A DNA stretch of 7,849 bases, from the NCBI GenBank assembly GCA_903879975.1, contig CAIRNL010000070.1, positions 1 to 7,849 of the forward strand, given 5' to 3'. Numbering within the stretch: position 1 is the first letter of the stretch; every line of letters starts with the position of its first letter. A model generated the notes under the pieces. It was not told the DNA's origin. It did not search any database and saw nothing but the letters and a program-made list of their open reading frames with translations. Shown here one piece after another: positions 1 to 7,282 of the stretch. A program made the position numbers and the translations under genes. This DNA comes from an uncultured Chloroflexota bacterium. GTDB taxonomy: Bacteria > Chloroflexota > Anaerolineae > Caldilineales > Caldilineaceae.

Positions 1-228
1 ATCGTTGTCGCTGCGCACAGCACCTTCACCGCTGTCTACATGATGACGGGCGGCGGTCCAGGCTATGCCACGATGCTGCTGCCGTACCTGATCTATGAAG
101 AGGCCTTCAGCCATCTCCGCATCGGCCAGGCCGCTGCGATGCTGACGCTCCTCTTCGCTGTGATCGCACTCTTTGTTGGGTTCGTCTATCGCCGCCTGAG
201 CCCAGCGGGATACACCGATGATCTCTAG
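1..228 (+). CDS. Sugar ABC transporter permease, MalF type (C-terminal end, cut by window start)
   Basis: Reading frame 1 is open from the first base to a TAG at 226-228, giving 75 residues of the C-terminal end of an inner-membrane permease. The visible segment carries the MMTGGGPGYAT stretch, followed by an LIYEEAF element and a final hydrophobic helix ending in YRRLSP. This is the characteristic end of CUT1-family MalF/UgpA-type permeases, where an LTGGGP loop precedes the last transmembrane helix. The cytoplasmic EAA loop that contacts the ATPase would lie upstream of the window. The next permease starts inside the last codons of this gene, so the two are co-translated and probably form a heterodimeric channel. 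The sugar transported cannot be told from this fragment. Confidence 0.88.
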   Translation: MVVAAHSTFTAVYMMTGGGPGYATMLLPYLIYEEAFSHLRIGQAAAMLTLLFAVIALFVGFVYRRLSPAGYTDDL

Positions 229-1174
229 ACGGACGGCCGCGCCACCCACCGGCTCTGCGCTGAAGCACTCCCACCCACGCACAGGGAATCGACGGTGGGC
301 GCAGCAGAAGAAACGGTTGGCCACCAGCCATCTCCTGTGGCAGAGTGCGGCCATTGGCGTCACTGCGCTTTTTCTACTGCCGTTGCTGTGGATGGTCGTC
401 GCCTCCTTGCAGCCGGTCGGTATGCCACCTGCGCGCACGCTGACTGCGTTTCCATACGGCGTTGCCTGGGAGAACTATACCGAAATTTTTGGCGTGATCC
501 CGCTGGCGCAGCAACTGGGCAACTCGGTGCTCGTCAGCAGCCTGGGCACAGCGGCAACGCTGCTGACTGCGTCGTGGGCCGGGTTTGCCATGGCGCAGAT
601 GCCGCCCGCAATCCGGCGCCGGCTCGTGACATTTGCTTTGTTCCTGCTGCTCGTGCCTTCCAGTGCGGTCTGGCTGCCGCGCTACATCTTGTTTGCGGAG
701 TTGCACCTGGTCGACACCTACGCTGCGCTCGTGGCGCCCTCGGTGATGGGCACGAAATCGCTCTTTGTCCTGATGTATTACTGGAGCTTTCGCCGCATCT
801 CGAACGAGGTCTTCGAGTCCGCCTGGCTGGATGGCGCCGGCGCCTGGACAGGCTGGCACCGTCTTGCACTGCCGCTGGCAGCACCGACGACGCTGGCCGT
901 CGCCGTGCTTGCCTTCAGCCACTACTGGAGCGACTTCGTCGATCCGCTGCTCTTTCTCAAATCGACGCAGCGCTTCACCGTCACGGTTGGCCTGCGCATG
1001 CTGCAGCAGATGGACCAGACGCACTGGCCGCTGCTACTTGCCACAATTACCGTAGCAAGCGCCCCTGTGATCGCGCTCTATCTGATCTTGCAGGGTGTGT
1101 TGCGCGGGAACGCCAATATCGTACCCCGCTCGCTGCGCGTCCTGGAGCGAGATTCAGAGACAACGAGGGTCTGA
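218..1174 (+). CDS. Sugar ABC transporter permease, MalG type
   Basis: This 318-residue inner-membrane permease is the second channel subunit of a CUT1 carbohydrate importer. A basic N-terminal tail of about 40 residues precedes the first transmembrane helix (about 43-63, ending LLPLLWMVVASL). Further helices lie near 104-126, 136-158 and 170-190, with a last pair after 220. The ATPase-docking EAA loop is clear at 200-219, with ESAWLDGAGAW and the closing LPL. The ATG at 218 overlaps the stop of the upstream permease by 11 bp, and no alternative start lies before the first helix, which favours this start by translational coupling. The upstream GCGGGA is only a weak ribosome-binding site. A binding protein follows 2 bp after the stop. 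The substrate is unknown. Confidence 0.92.
   Translation: MISRRTAAPPTGSALKHSHPRTGNRRWAQQKKRLATSHLLWQSAAIGVTALFLLPLLWMVVASLQPVGMPPARTLTAFPYGVAWENYTEIFGVIPLAQQLGNSVLVSSLGTAATLLTASWAGFAMAQMPPAIRRRLVTFALFLLLVPSSAVWLPRYILFAELHLVDTYAALVAPSVMGTKSLFVLMYYWSFRRISNEVFESAWLDGAGAWTGWHRLALPLAAPTTLAVAVLAFSHYWSDFVDPLLFLKSTQRFTVTVGLRMLQQMDQTHWPLLLATITVASAPVIALYLILQGVLRGNANIVPRSLRVLERDSETTRV
1165..1169 (+). promoter_or_regulatory. Shine-Dalgarno site of the solute-binding protein gene
   Basis: GAGGG ends 7 bases before the ATG at 1177. It fixes the start of the binding protein inside a much longer open frame that runs back to 295 through the permease gene. The protein from this ATG begins with a lipoprotein signal, which agrees with the choice. 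Confidence 0.7.
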
Positions 1175-1176
1175 GC

Positions 1177-2472
1177 ATGCGGCTTGCTTTTTATCTAGCC
1201 CTCTCGATCGCTCTCTTGGGTGCCTGCGTCGCACCGCTCCCCTCACCTGCCGCCGAATCAGGACAGACGCAGCTCACCTTTCTGTTCTCCGGCGATCCAA
1301 CCGACGATGTCGCCTATCAAGTGCTCGCCGACACCTTCATGGCAGCCAATCCCGATGTGCATGTCGATCTGATCAACATCCCCAGTTCAGGTGATTTCCG
1401 CCGCCGTCTTGCTGCCGACTTCGCAGCCAATACTCCCCCGGATGTATTCCTCATCAACTATCGTCGCTATGGGCCGTTTGTTGCCGGTGGCGCCCTTGAG
1501 CCGATTGGCCCCTACCTGGCACGCAGCAGGCAAATCCGCGGTGAGGAGTTCTACGCGCAGGCGTTGGAAGCCTTTACCTGGCAGGGGATGTTGATGTGCA
1601 TGCCGCAGAATGTCTCGAGTCCGGTGGTCTATTACAACAAAGCGCTCTTCGATGCAGCGGGTATCGCCTATCCCGTCGACGACTGGACGTGGGATGATTT
1701 TCTGGCAACCGCCCGCGCGCTCACGGTCGAGCGGGATGGTGACGGCATCGTCGATCAGTTCGGGTTAGGCATCGAACCAACGATTGTGCGCGCTGCGCCC
1801 TTTATCTGGATGAATGGCGGCGACGTCGTGGACGATCCTGAGCATCCTACCAGCCTGGCACTTGCCGGCCCTGCTGCGCGCGCGGCCTTGGCATGGTTTA
1901 TCGGTTTGCAGACTGAACATCACGTTGTGCCGGATGCAGTCGCCGAAGCCGCGGAAAGTAGTCTGAGCCGCTTCATGCGTGGTGGGCTTGGCATGTATGT
2001 CGACAGCCGCCGCGCCACACCTGAATTTCGCCGGATCGAGCGCTTCGACTGGGATGTAGCGCCGCTGCCGGGCGGCAAGCAGCGCGCCAGCATCCTCCAC
2101 GCGGACGCCTACTGCATGGCTGCAGCAGGTACACACCAGGATGCGGCCTGGCGTTTCGTGGAGTTTGCCAACACGCGCCAAGGACAGGAACTTCTGGCGC
2201 GTACCGGGCGGACAATCCCCTCGCGCATTGACCTGGCTGGCGACCCAGCCTTTCTCGATCCGCAGGTCAAACCGGCCAATAGCCAAGCTTTCTTGGCTGC
2301 TCTACCTGTCATGCGCAGCCTTCCCAAGTTTGCTACGTGGCTCGATATCGAGGGCGTGATCGATGTTGAGTTGAAGCGGGCATTCTACGGGCGGATTCCG
2401 CTCGACGCGGCGATCCGCGCAGCCAATGAGCGCAGTGTCGAATTTTTCAATGAGAAAAATCCATTGCGATAG
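1177..2472 (+). CDS. Carbohydrate ABC transporter solute-binding lipoprotein (SBP family 1)
   Basis: This 431-residue lipoprotein captures the substrate outside the membrane and delivers it to the permease pair encoded just upstream. Residues 1-17 are a short lipoprotein signal: a hydrophobic core then LLGAC, with Cys17 as the predicted lipidated residue. The mature chain follows the MalE-like pattern: an early FLFSGDP strand, a PPDVFLIN motif near 87-94, VVYYNKALFD near 150-159, WTWDDFLATARAL near 170-182, and an acidic RDGDGIVDQFG element at 186-196 typical of this family. Its length is normal for family 1 binding proteins. The gene is the last of the operon, 2 bp after the MalG-type gene. 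No ATPase gene is visible, so a shared ATPase elsewhere is possible. The ligand cannot be assigned. Confidence 0.93.
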   Translation: MRLAFYLALSIALLGACVAPLPSPAAESGQTQLTFLFSGDPTDDVAYQVLADTFMAANPDVHVDLINIPSSGDFRRRLAADFAANTPPDVFLINYRRYGPFVAGGALEPIGPYLARSRQIRGEEFYAQALEAFTWQGMLMCMPQNVSSPVVYYNKALFDAAGIAYPVDDWTWDDFLATARALTVERDGDGIVDQFGLGIEPTIVRAAPFIWMNGGDVVDDPEHPTSLALAGPAARAALAWFIGLQTEHHVVPDAVAEAAESSLSRFMRGGLGMYVDSRRATPEFRRIERFDWDVAPLPGGKQRASILHADAYCMAAAGTHQDAAWRFVEFANTRQGQELLARTGRTIPSRIDLAGDPAFLDPQVKPANSQAFLAALPVMRSLPKFATWLDIEGVIDVELKRAFYGRIPLDAAIRAANERSVEFFNEKNPLR

Positions 2473-2539
2473 GTGTGCCAGCGACCTGAACACAGCCGTT
2501 CGAGCGTCCGCCGTGTGCCGCATCGACCCGAGTGATCGT

Positions 2540-2575
2540 GCGCAGCAGTTTCAGGCTGAAAGGGCAATTTTGCGC
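2540..2575. repeat. Nested inverted repeat between convergent genes
   Basis: GCGCA at 2540-2544 pairs with TGCGC at 2571-2575. Inside it TTTCAG (2549-2554) and CTGAAA (2556-2561) form a near-perfect dyad. As RNA this could fold on either strand. It might contribute to termination, but a proper U tract is missing. Confidence 0.35.
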
Positions 2576-2608
2576 GGCCTCACCGGGTGACAACCTGCGA
2601 CCGGCCGC
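2574..2608. repeat. GC-rich inverted repeat, possible larC-side terminator or processing stem
   Basis: GCGGCC (2574-2579) is matched by GGCCGC (2603-2608), enclosing a second dyad TCACC-G-GGTGA at 2580-2590. It starts 35 bp beyond the larC stop, read leftward. The stem is strong, but no T-rich tail follows on the minus strand. Confidence 0.35.
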
Positions 2609-2642
2609 ACACACTCAAAGACAGGCTTTCACAGGCACGAAC

Positions 2643-3886
<1,244 letters not shown>

Positions 3887-3890
<4 letters not shown>

Positions 3891-4792
3891 TGGATCCCGA
3901 TTTCGGTAAGTCCGACAAAAGTCATTGTGCTGGCACCATTGAGCGAGCCGCTGCGAAAGCCGGCCAGATCGAGCGTCACGAAGCGATAACCGGCTGCCGT
4001 AACGCCTGCAACGATTTTGTTGTGGACGGTGACAGCGCGACCAAACTCCTCAACGGGCAGTTCGATGCGCGCAATCTCTCCGTGATGGCGTACGCGGAAC
4101 TGGCGAAAGCCGTACGCAACGAGTGTATCTTCAGCCGCCTCGATCTGGCGCAGCAACTCTGGCGTAATCGGTGTGCCGTGCGGCACACGCGAGGAGAGAC
4201 AGGCCATGGCCGGCTTGTCCCACACAGGCAGGCCCAGGTGGCGGGCGATGGCGCGCACCTCTGCCTTGGTGATGCCGGCCTCCAGGAGTGGGGAGCGTAC
4301 ACTGCGCTCGCGCGCGGCCTGCATCCCCGGCCGGAAGTCGCCCAGATCGCTGGCATTGGCACCGTCGGCAATGACGCTCCATCCCCCTTCTGCCGCCAGG
4401 GTGCGCAACTGATCGTGCAGTTCGGACTTACAGAAGTAGCAGCGGTCAGTTGGGTTGGCAGCGTAGTTGGGGTCAAGATATTCGTCTGTCCCGACGATAC
4501 GGAAGGGTGCACCGATAGCCTCGGCCAGCGCAATGGCATCGCGCAGTTCGCGCTGCGGATAGGAGGGAGACATGCCGATGCAGGCCAGCATCCGGTGTCC
4601 CAATTCGGCGTGGGCTACCGCCATGACGAGCGCGCTATCGACGCCGCCTGAATAGGCTACCAATACCGAATCGAGCTTGCGAACGATTGCTCTCAGCGCA
4701 GCCAGCTTGGCTGCCGTTTCGGCTGGCAAAGCAGCCGATTCATGCTGCGCTGACGGATGCGCTGTTTCTGTAGCGATTGGCTGGTTCATCAT
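3887..4792 (-). CDS. larE: LarE, ATP-dependent sulfur transferase of nickel-pincer nucleotide synthesis
   Basis: LarE adenylates the carboxylates of pyridinium-3,5-biscarboxylic acid mononucleotide and replaces them with thiocarboxylates. The 301-residue product has the PP-loop SGGVDS at 48-53, the NPTDRCYFCKSEL motif at 113-125, DGANASDLGDFRPG at 143-156, VRSPLLEA at 165-172 and WDKPAMACLSSR at 191-202. Three cysteines (118, 121, 198) are present. This pattern is associated with LarE proteins that carry a [4Fe-4S] cluster, rather than with the single sacrificial cysteine of the L. plantarum enzyme. Two ATG codons (4792, 4789) are possible. AGGGGG upstream is better spaced for the second, and both overlap the larB stop. 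The N-terminus before the PP-loop is somewhat long. larC follows with a stop-start overlap. Confidence 0.95.
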
Positions 4793-5550
4793 TCCCCCTT
4801 CTGTATGCGGCTGTTGATCAGTGCCGCCATATGCCCGGCGCCATAGCCGTTGTCGATGTTGACGACAGCCACGCCCGATGCACAAGTGTTGAGCATAGCT
4901 AGCAGCGCGGCCAGACCGCCGAAGCTGGCGCCATAACCGATCGACGTCGGCACGGCGATGACGGGTGCGTCGGTCAGGCCACCGACAACACTGGCCAACG
5001 CGCCCTCCATACCGGCCGCGACGATGACCACATTCGCCTGCTGCAAGATCGGGATGTGCGGCAGCAGGCGGTGTAGTCCGGCTACACCCACGTCAACAAT
5101 ACGATGCGGCTCATGCCCCATGAGCGTCAGCGTCAGCGCTGCCTCTTCGACGACGGGGAGGTCACTGGTGCCAGCAGCCGCAATGACGACGCCGGGCCGT
5201 AGCGCAGCGGTGGGTTCTCGATCAAGCCAGAGGCAGCGCGCTATCGCCTGATACTGCAGATCTGGCACAGACTGGCGAGCGGCATCGAACTGCTCGGCAG
5301 TGGCACGTGTCCCTAACAGGCGCGAACTGCGTGTGGCCAGTCGCTCCATGATGCCAGCCACCTGCTCTGGCGTCTTGCCTGCGCAGAAAACGACTTCTGG
5401 GAAACCCCAGCGCAGCGCGCGGTGATGGTCGATCTGGGCAAATCCAAGATTCTCGAAAGGTAGCGAACGTAGATGCTCCACAGCGGCATCGACGCTCAGG
5501 TCGCCAGCCGCCAGCTGGTCTAGTAGTTTCCGCAACGAGGCTTCATTCAT
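4789..5550 (-). CDS. larB: LarB, pyridinium-3,5-biscarboxylic acid mononucleotide synthase
   Basis: LarB opens the NPN pathway. It carboxylates the pyridinium ring of nicotinic acid adenine dinucleotide and hydrolyses the anhydride to leave the mononucleotide. The 253-residue protein has the N-terminal LarB segment (IDHHRALRWGFPEVVF at 40-55) and a PurE/AIRC-like C-terminal domain: AAGTSDLPVVEEAA at 125-138, DVGVAGLHRLL at 153-163, AAGMEGALASVVGGL at 178-192, PTSIGYGASFGG at 201-212 and MLNTCASGVAVVNIDNG at 219-235. Cys223 sits where the NAD-adduct-forming catalytic cysteine of LarB is found. I chose the ATG at 5550. An in-frame TTG at 5562 is possible, but AGGA abuts it, whereas it lies 12 bases before the ATG. 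First gene of the larBEC operon. Confidence 0.95.
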   Translation of the reverse strand: MNEASLRKLLDQLAAGDLSVDAAVEHLRSLPFENLGFAQIDHHRALRWGFPEVVFCAGKTPEQVAGIMERLATRSSRLLGTRATAEQFDAARQSVPDLQYQAIARCLWLDREPTAALRPGVVIAAAGTSDLPVVEEAALTLTLMGHEPHRIVDVGVAGLHRLLPHIPILQQANVVIVAAGMEGALASVVGGLTDAPVIAVPTSIGYGASFGGLAALLAMLNTCASGVAVVNIDNGYGAGHMAALINSRIQKGE

Positions 5551-5623
5551 GAGTCTGGGCAATCCTATCTATGTCATATTGACGCCGGGGTATCAGCGTC
5601 TATCTGTCCGCTATGTCTCGTCT

Positions 5624-5638
5624 GCCGGTGCCACCGGC
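5624..5638. repeat. Perfect GC inverted repeat in the larB leader
   Basis: GCCGGT (5624-5629) and ACCGGC (5633-5638) are perfect complements around a 3-base centre. It lies 74 bp before the larB start on the minus strand, downstream of the candidate larB promoter, so a leader hairpin is possible. A weaker GACGC/GCGTC pair lies at 5581-5585 and 5596-5600. Confidence 0.4.
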
Positions 5639-5651
5639 CTGGCTGCGCTAT

Positions 5652-5681
5652 AGCATACCTGTCAGCAGCCAGATTCGCCAA
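5652..5681 (-). promoter_or_regulatory. Weak sigma70-like promoter candidate for larBEC
   Basis: On the minus strand, TTGGCG (5681-5676) and TATGCT (5657-5652) are separated by 18 bp. Each hexamer matches the consensus at four of six positions. This is only a candidate. No nickel-regulator (NikR-like) operator was recognised nearby. Confidence 0.2.
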
Positions 5682-5689
5682 CCTTCGCA

Positions 5690-5702
5690 GGCAGTATATG
5701 CC
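5690..5702. repeat. GGCA-GTATA-TGCC inverted repeat, possible auxiliary operator
   Basis: The 13-base dyad has 4-bp arms around GTATA. Its core GTATAT is shared with the two elements directly upstream of vapB. It could be a second binding site for the VapB-containing complex. It also lies just upstream of the candidate larB promoter. Confidence 0.35.
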
Positions 5703-5734
5703 AGCGACCGCGATGCAATTTCGTTCTTTGGGCA

Positions 5735-5760
5735 CGTAGGTATATACTACGAGTATATAT
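5735..5760 (+). promoter_or_regulatory. Probable vapB promoter/operator with overlapping dyads
   Basis: CGTAG (5735-5739) and CTACG (5747-5751) form a 17-bp inverted repeat that encloses the perfect 8-bp palindrome GTATATAC (5740-5747). A further AGTATATAT follows at 5752-5760. TATACT (5743-5748) would serve as a good -10 element, although no good -35 was found. Dyads overlapping the -10 box just before a vapB gene are typical of autorepression by a VapB-toxin complex. Confidence 0.5.
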
Positions 5761-5773
5761 CTTCAGGAGTGCT

Positions 5774-5986
5774 ATGCAGACTGCAAGACTTTTTCCCAAC
5801 GGGCAGAGCCAGGCTGTGCGTCTGCCCAAAGAGTATCGCTTTGAAGGCGAGTGGGTCTACATCCGCCGTGCCGGCAACGCGGTCGTCCTGTTGCCGCAGC
5901 ATGCACCGTGGGAGACGCTCTTTGCCAGCCTGGATCTGTTCAGCGACGACTTTGGCGCCGATGCGACAGCAGCGCCTCTGGAGTGA
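5774..5986 (+). CDS. vapB: VapB-like antitoxin / AbrB-fold DNA-binding protein
   Basis: This 70-residue cytoplasmic protein has a classic VapB layout. The swapped-hairpin AbrB/SpoVT-like DNA-binding domain fills residues 1-41, with TARLFPNGQSQAVRLPKEY at 3-21, FEGEWVYIRRAGNAVVLLP at 23-41. The C-terminal tail, WETLFASLDLFSDDF at 46-60, resembles the toxin-wrapping segment of VapB antitoxins. AGGAG at 5765-5769 lies 4 bases before the ATG. The DNA-binding motif looks fully conserved. The family normally neutralises a VapC ribonuclease and represses its own promoter. Here the partner gene follows immediately and encodes a PIN domain that appears to have lost catalysis and is fused to a ligand-binding domain. 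VapB may therefore act mainly as the DNA-binding subunit of a regulator. Confidence 0.9.
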   Translation: MQTARLFPNGQSQAVRLPKEYRFEGEWVYIRRAGNAVVLLPQHAPWETLFASLDLFSDDFGADATAAPLE

Positions 5987-5992
5987 GTGGTC

Positions 5993-7186
5993 ATGCTGAC
6001 GATGCCGGGCGTTGTACGCCTGCTGCTCGATACCAGCTACTGCCTTTATCTGATCAGTGCGCGGCCGCGCCTGGTGCAGGTTGCATTCGAGCAATACCGG
6101 CCGGGTGAAATTGCCGTTTCGTCGTTGACGGTCGCTGCGTTGGAGGCCTCTGCGCGGAGATCGCGGGATCCCGTGCGCAATCGGCAGGCGCTGAATCAGT
6201 TTTTGTTGCCGCTGGCGGTGGTCGATTTTGATGCGGAGGCAGCGCGTTACCTGGGACACATTGGCGGCGAGGCAGGCTTTGGCGGCGCACAGCTGGCGCA
6301 CACGCTCTTGCTGGCTGCACAGGCGTTGCGCCTCAATGCCGTGCTGGTGACGGCTCAGCCGTCGCTCTATGCCGGCATGAACGACCTGCAAGTGCGTGCT
6401 GGGCTAGGGATGGAGGACTGGCTGCCGACAGCAGTGATGCCCGTGCTGCCGGCCGAGCTCAATGCGCGGGGCACCATCCGCATGTCTGGCAGCCATGACC
6501 TGTCGCTGACTCTGCTAGGCGACTGGCTGCATGCCGAGCATCCCGATCTGCGCTTTGCTGCCACCAATGTAGGCAGCCTGCTGGGGCTGGTAGCGCTCAT
6601 ACAACGAGAAGCGCACCTGGCCGGCAGCCACCTGCTCGACGAGGAGACCGGTGACTTCAACGTGGGTCCCGTACGCCGGCTGCTGCTGCCGCAGGGGGTT
6701 CACGTGGTGATTCTGGGGTTTGTTCAGCGCATTCAAGGCATGATCGTGGCGCGCGGCAACCCAAAGCAGGTCGTGCAGCTCGCCGACTTACAGCGCGACG
6801 ATGTGGTTTTTGTCAACCGACAGGGCGGCGCCGGTACGCGCGTGCTGCTCGACTATCACTTGCAGAAGTTGGGGATCTCCCCTGCACAGATTCAGGGGTA
6901 CAGCCGCGAAGAGACGACGCACCTGGCCGTAGCGACTGCTATTGCACAAGGTGCAGCTGACTGCGGGGTGGGCATTCAGGCCGCAGCAAAGGCGTTGAAT
7001 TTGGATTTCATCCCCATCGTGGAGGAGCGCTTCGACCTGGTGATCCCGGTGGAACACTTTGAGAGTGCGTTGCTAGCCCCACTCATTGCGTTGCTGCGCC
7101 GCCGCGACTCCGCCTTCAGTGAGCGGGTGGCTGCACTTGGCGGCTACAACACGGGACCTATGGGTCGCGTCATGGCCGAGGTGTGA
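5993..7186 (+). CDS. Fusion of VapC-like PIN domain and PBP_like (molybdate/tungstate-type) ligand-binding domain
   Basis: The continuous 397-residue frame contains two domains. Residues about 7-144 resemble VapC: LLLDTSYCLYLI at 10-21, SSLTVAALEA at 43-52, DPVRNRQAL at 59-67, LLLAAQALRLNAVLVT at 105-120 and a terminal LGMEDW. Asp13 is kept, but the family Glu of the AEL motif is Ala49, the later DLLIAA Asp is Thr104 and the TNN motif is TAQ. Loss of RNase activity is therefore likely. After a linker of about 15 residues, positions 160-397 match the COG1910/PBP_like domain: GSHDLSL at 166-172, VGSLLGLVAL at 193-202, RIQGMIVARGNP at 246-257, NRQGGAGTR at 275-283, EETTHLAVA at 306-314 and DCGVGIQAAA at 323-332. 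There is no signal peptide, so the domain is cytoplasmic. GGAG lies 9 bases before this ATG. A GTG at 5987, directly after the vapB stop, is an alternative start. A tungstate-type permease follows. Confidence 0.88.
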   Translation: MLTMPGVVRLLLDTSYCLYLISARPRLVQVAFEQYRPGEIAVSSLTVAALEASARRSRDPVRNRQALNQFLLPLAVVDFDAEAARYLGHIGGEAGFGGAQLAHTLLLAAQALRLNAVLVTAQPSLYAGMNDLQVRAGLGMEDWLPTAVMPVLPAELNARGTIRMSGSHDLSLTLLGDWLHAEHPDLRFAATNVGSLLGLVALIQREAHLAGSHLLDEETGDFNVGPVRRLLLPQGVHVVILGFVQRIQGMIVARGNPKQVVQLADLQRDDVVFVNRQGGAGTRVLLDYHLQKLGISPAQIQGYSREETTHLAVATAIAQGAADCGVGIQAAAKALNLDFIPIVEERFDLVIPVEHFESALLAPLIALLRRRDSAFSERVAALGGYNTGPMGRVMAEV

Positions 7187-7199
7187 GGCGACGCAAGTG

Positions 7200-7227
7200 T
7201 GCCTGCCTGGTTGTGGAGCCACAGGCA
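7200..7227 (+). repeat. Stem-loop in the gap before the permease gene
   Basis: TGCCTG (7200-7205) pairs with CAGGCA (7222-7227) and, after a 2-base bulge, TGG (7208-7210) pairs with CCA (7219-7221), leaving an 8-base loop. A second small GGC-GAA-GCC hairpin follows at about 7230-7237. No T run follows, so this is not a standard terminator. A leader regulatory or mRNA-processing element is possible. I could not match it to a known riboswitch consensus by eye. Confidence 0.4.
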
Positions 7228-7272
7228 TGGGCGAAGCCATCCTGGCGACAGTTGATGCATCGGCACAAGAGG

Positions 7273-7277
7273 GGAGG
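7273..7277 (+). promoter_or_regulatory. Strong Shine-Dalgarno pointing to an ATT start
   Basis: GGAGG within GGGGAGGGAT ends 5 bases before ATT at 7283. It lies 14 bases before the only canonical in-frame start ahead of the first helix (TTG 7292). That TTG has AGGAG abutting it with no spacing. Confidence 0.45.
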
Positions 7278-7282
7278 GATCT

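Larger units (their letters stand above)
2473..2642. other. Convergent intergenic region with inverted repeats, no gene seen
   Basis: These 170 bp lie between the stop of the binding protein and the stop of larC. No credible ORF of its own is present. The region holds two nested inverted repeats described separately. Neither is followed by a clear T tract on either strand, so transcription termination here is plausible from the layout but not demonstrated. Confidence 0.6.
5551..5773. other. Divergent intergenic regulatory region between larB and vapB
   Basis: These 223 bp separate the leftward lar operon from the rightward vapB-fusion-permease block. No convincing gene lies in them. They contain a GC dyad near larB, a weak larB promoter candidate, and three GTATAT-centred elements (5694, 5740, 5753) approaching vapB. 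AT content rises sharply next to vapB, as expected for a promoter or operator. Confidence 0.6.

Noticed and set aside
374..1024. Minus-strand ORF of 216 residues opposite the MalG-type permease
   Set aside because: It is a shadow of a clear membrane protein gene, with a compositionally biased His/Gln/Arg-rich translation.
295..1176. Long N-terminal extension of the binding-protein frame (a 725-residue reading from 295)
   Set aside because: The extension runs in another frame through the permease gene and has no membrane or domain logic. The ATG at 1177 has a good ribosome-binding site and begins a lipoprotein signal.
5613..5999. Plus-strand ORF of 128 residues spanning the vapB promoter
   Set aside because: It overlaps the operator region and all of vapB in a different frame. 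VapB is clearly recognisable and has its own ribosome-binding site.
5747..6391. Minus-strand ORF of 214 residues opposite vapB and the PIN domain
   Set aside because: It is antisense to both genes, with no family features and shadow-like composition.
5993..7186. PBP half of the fusion serving as the TupA periplasmic binding protein of the transporter
   Set aside because: There is no signal peptide or lipobox, and the N-terminal domain is a soluble PIN fold. The PBP half matches the cytoplasmic COG1910 type and not TupA.
5774..7186. A standard active VapBC toxin-antitoxin pair
   Set aside because: The toxin-side protein is about three times VapC length because of the PBP fusion, and most expected acidic catalytic residues are replaced.
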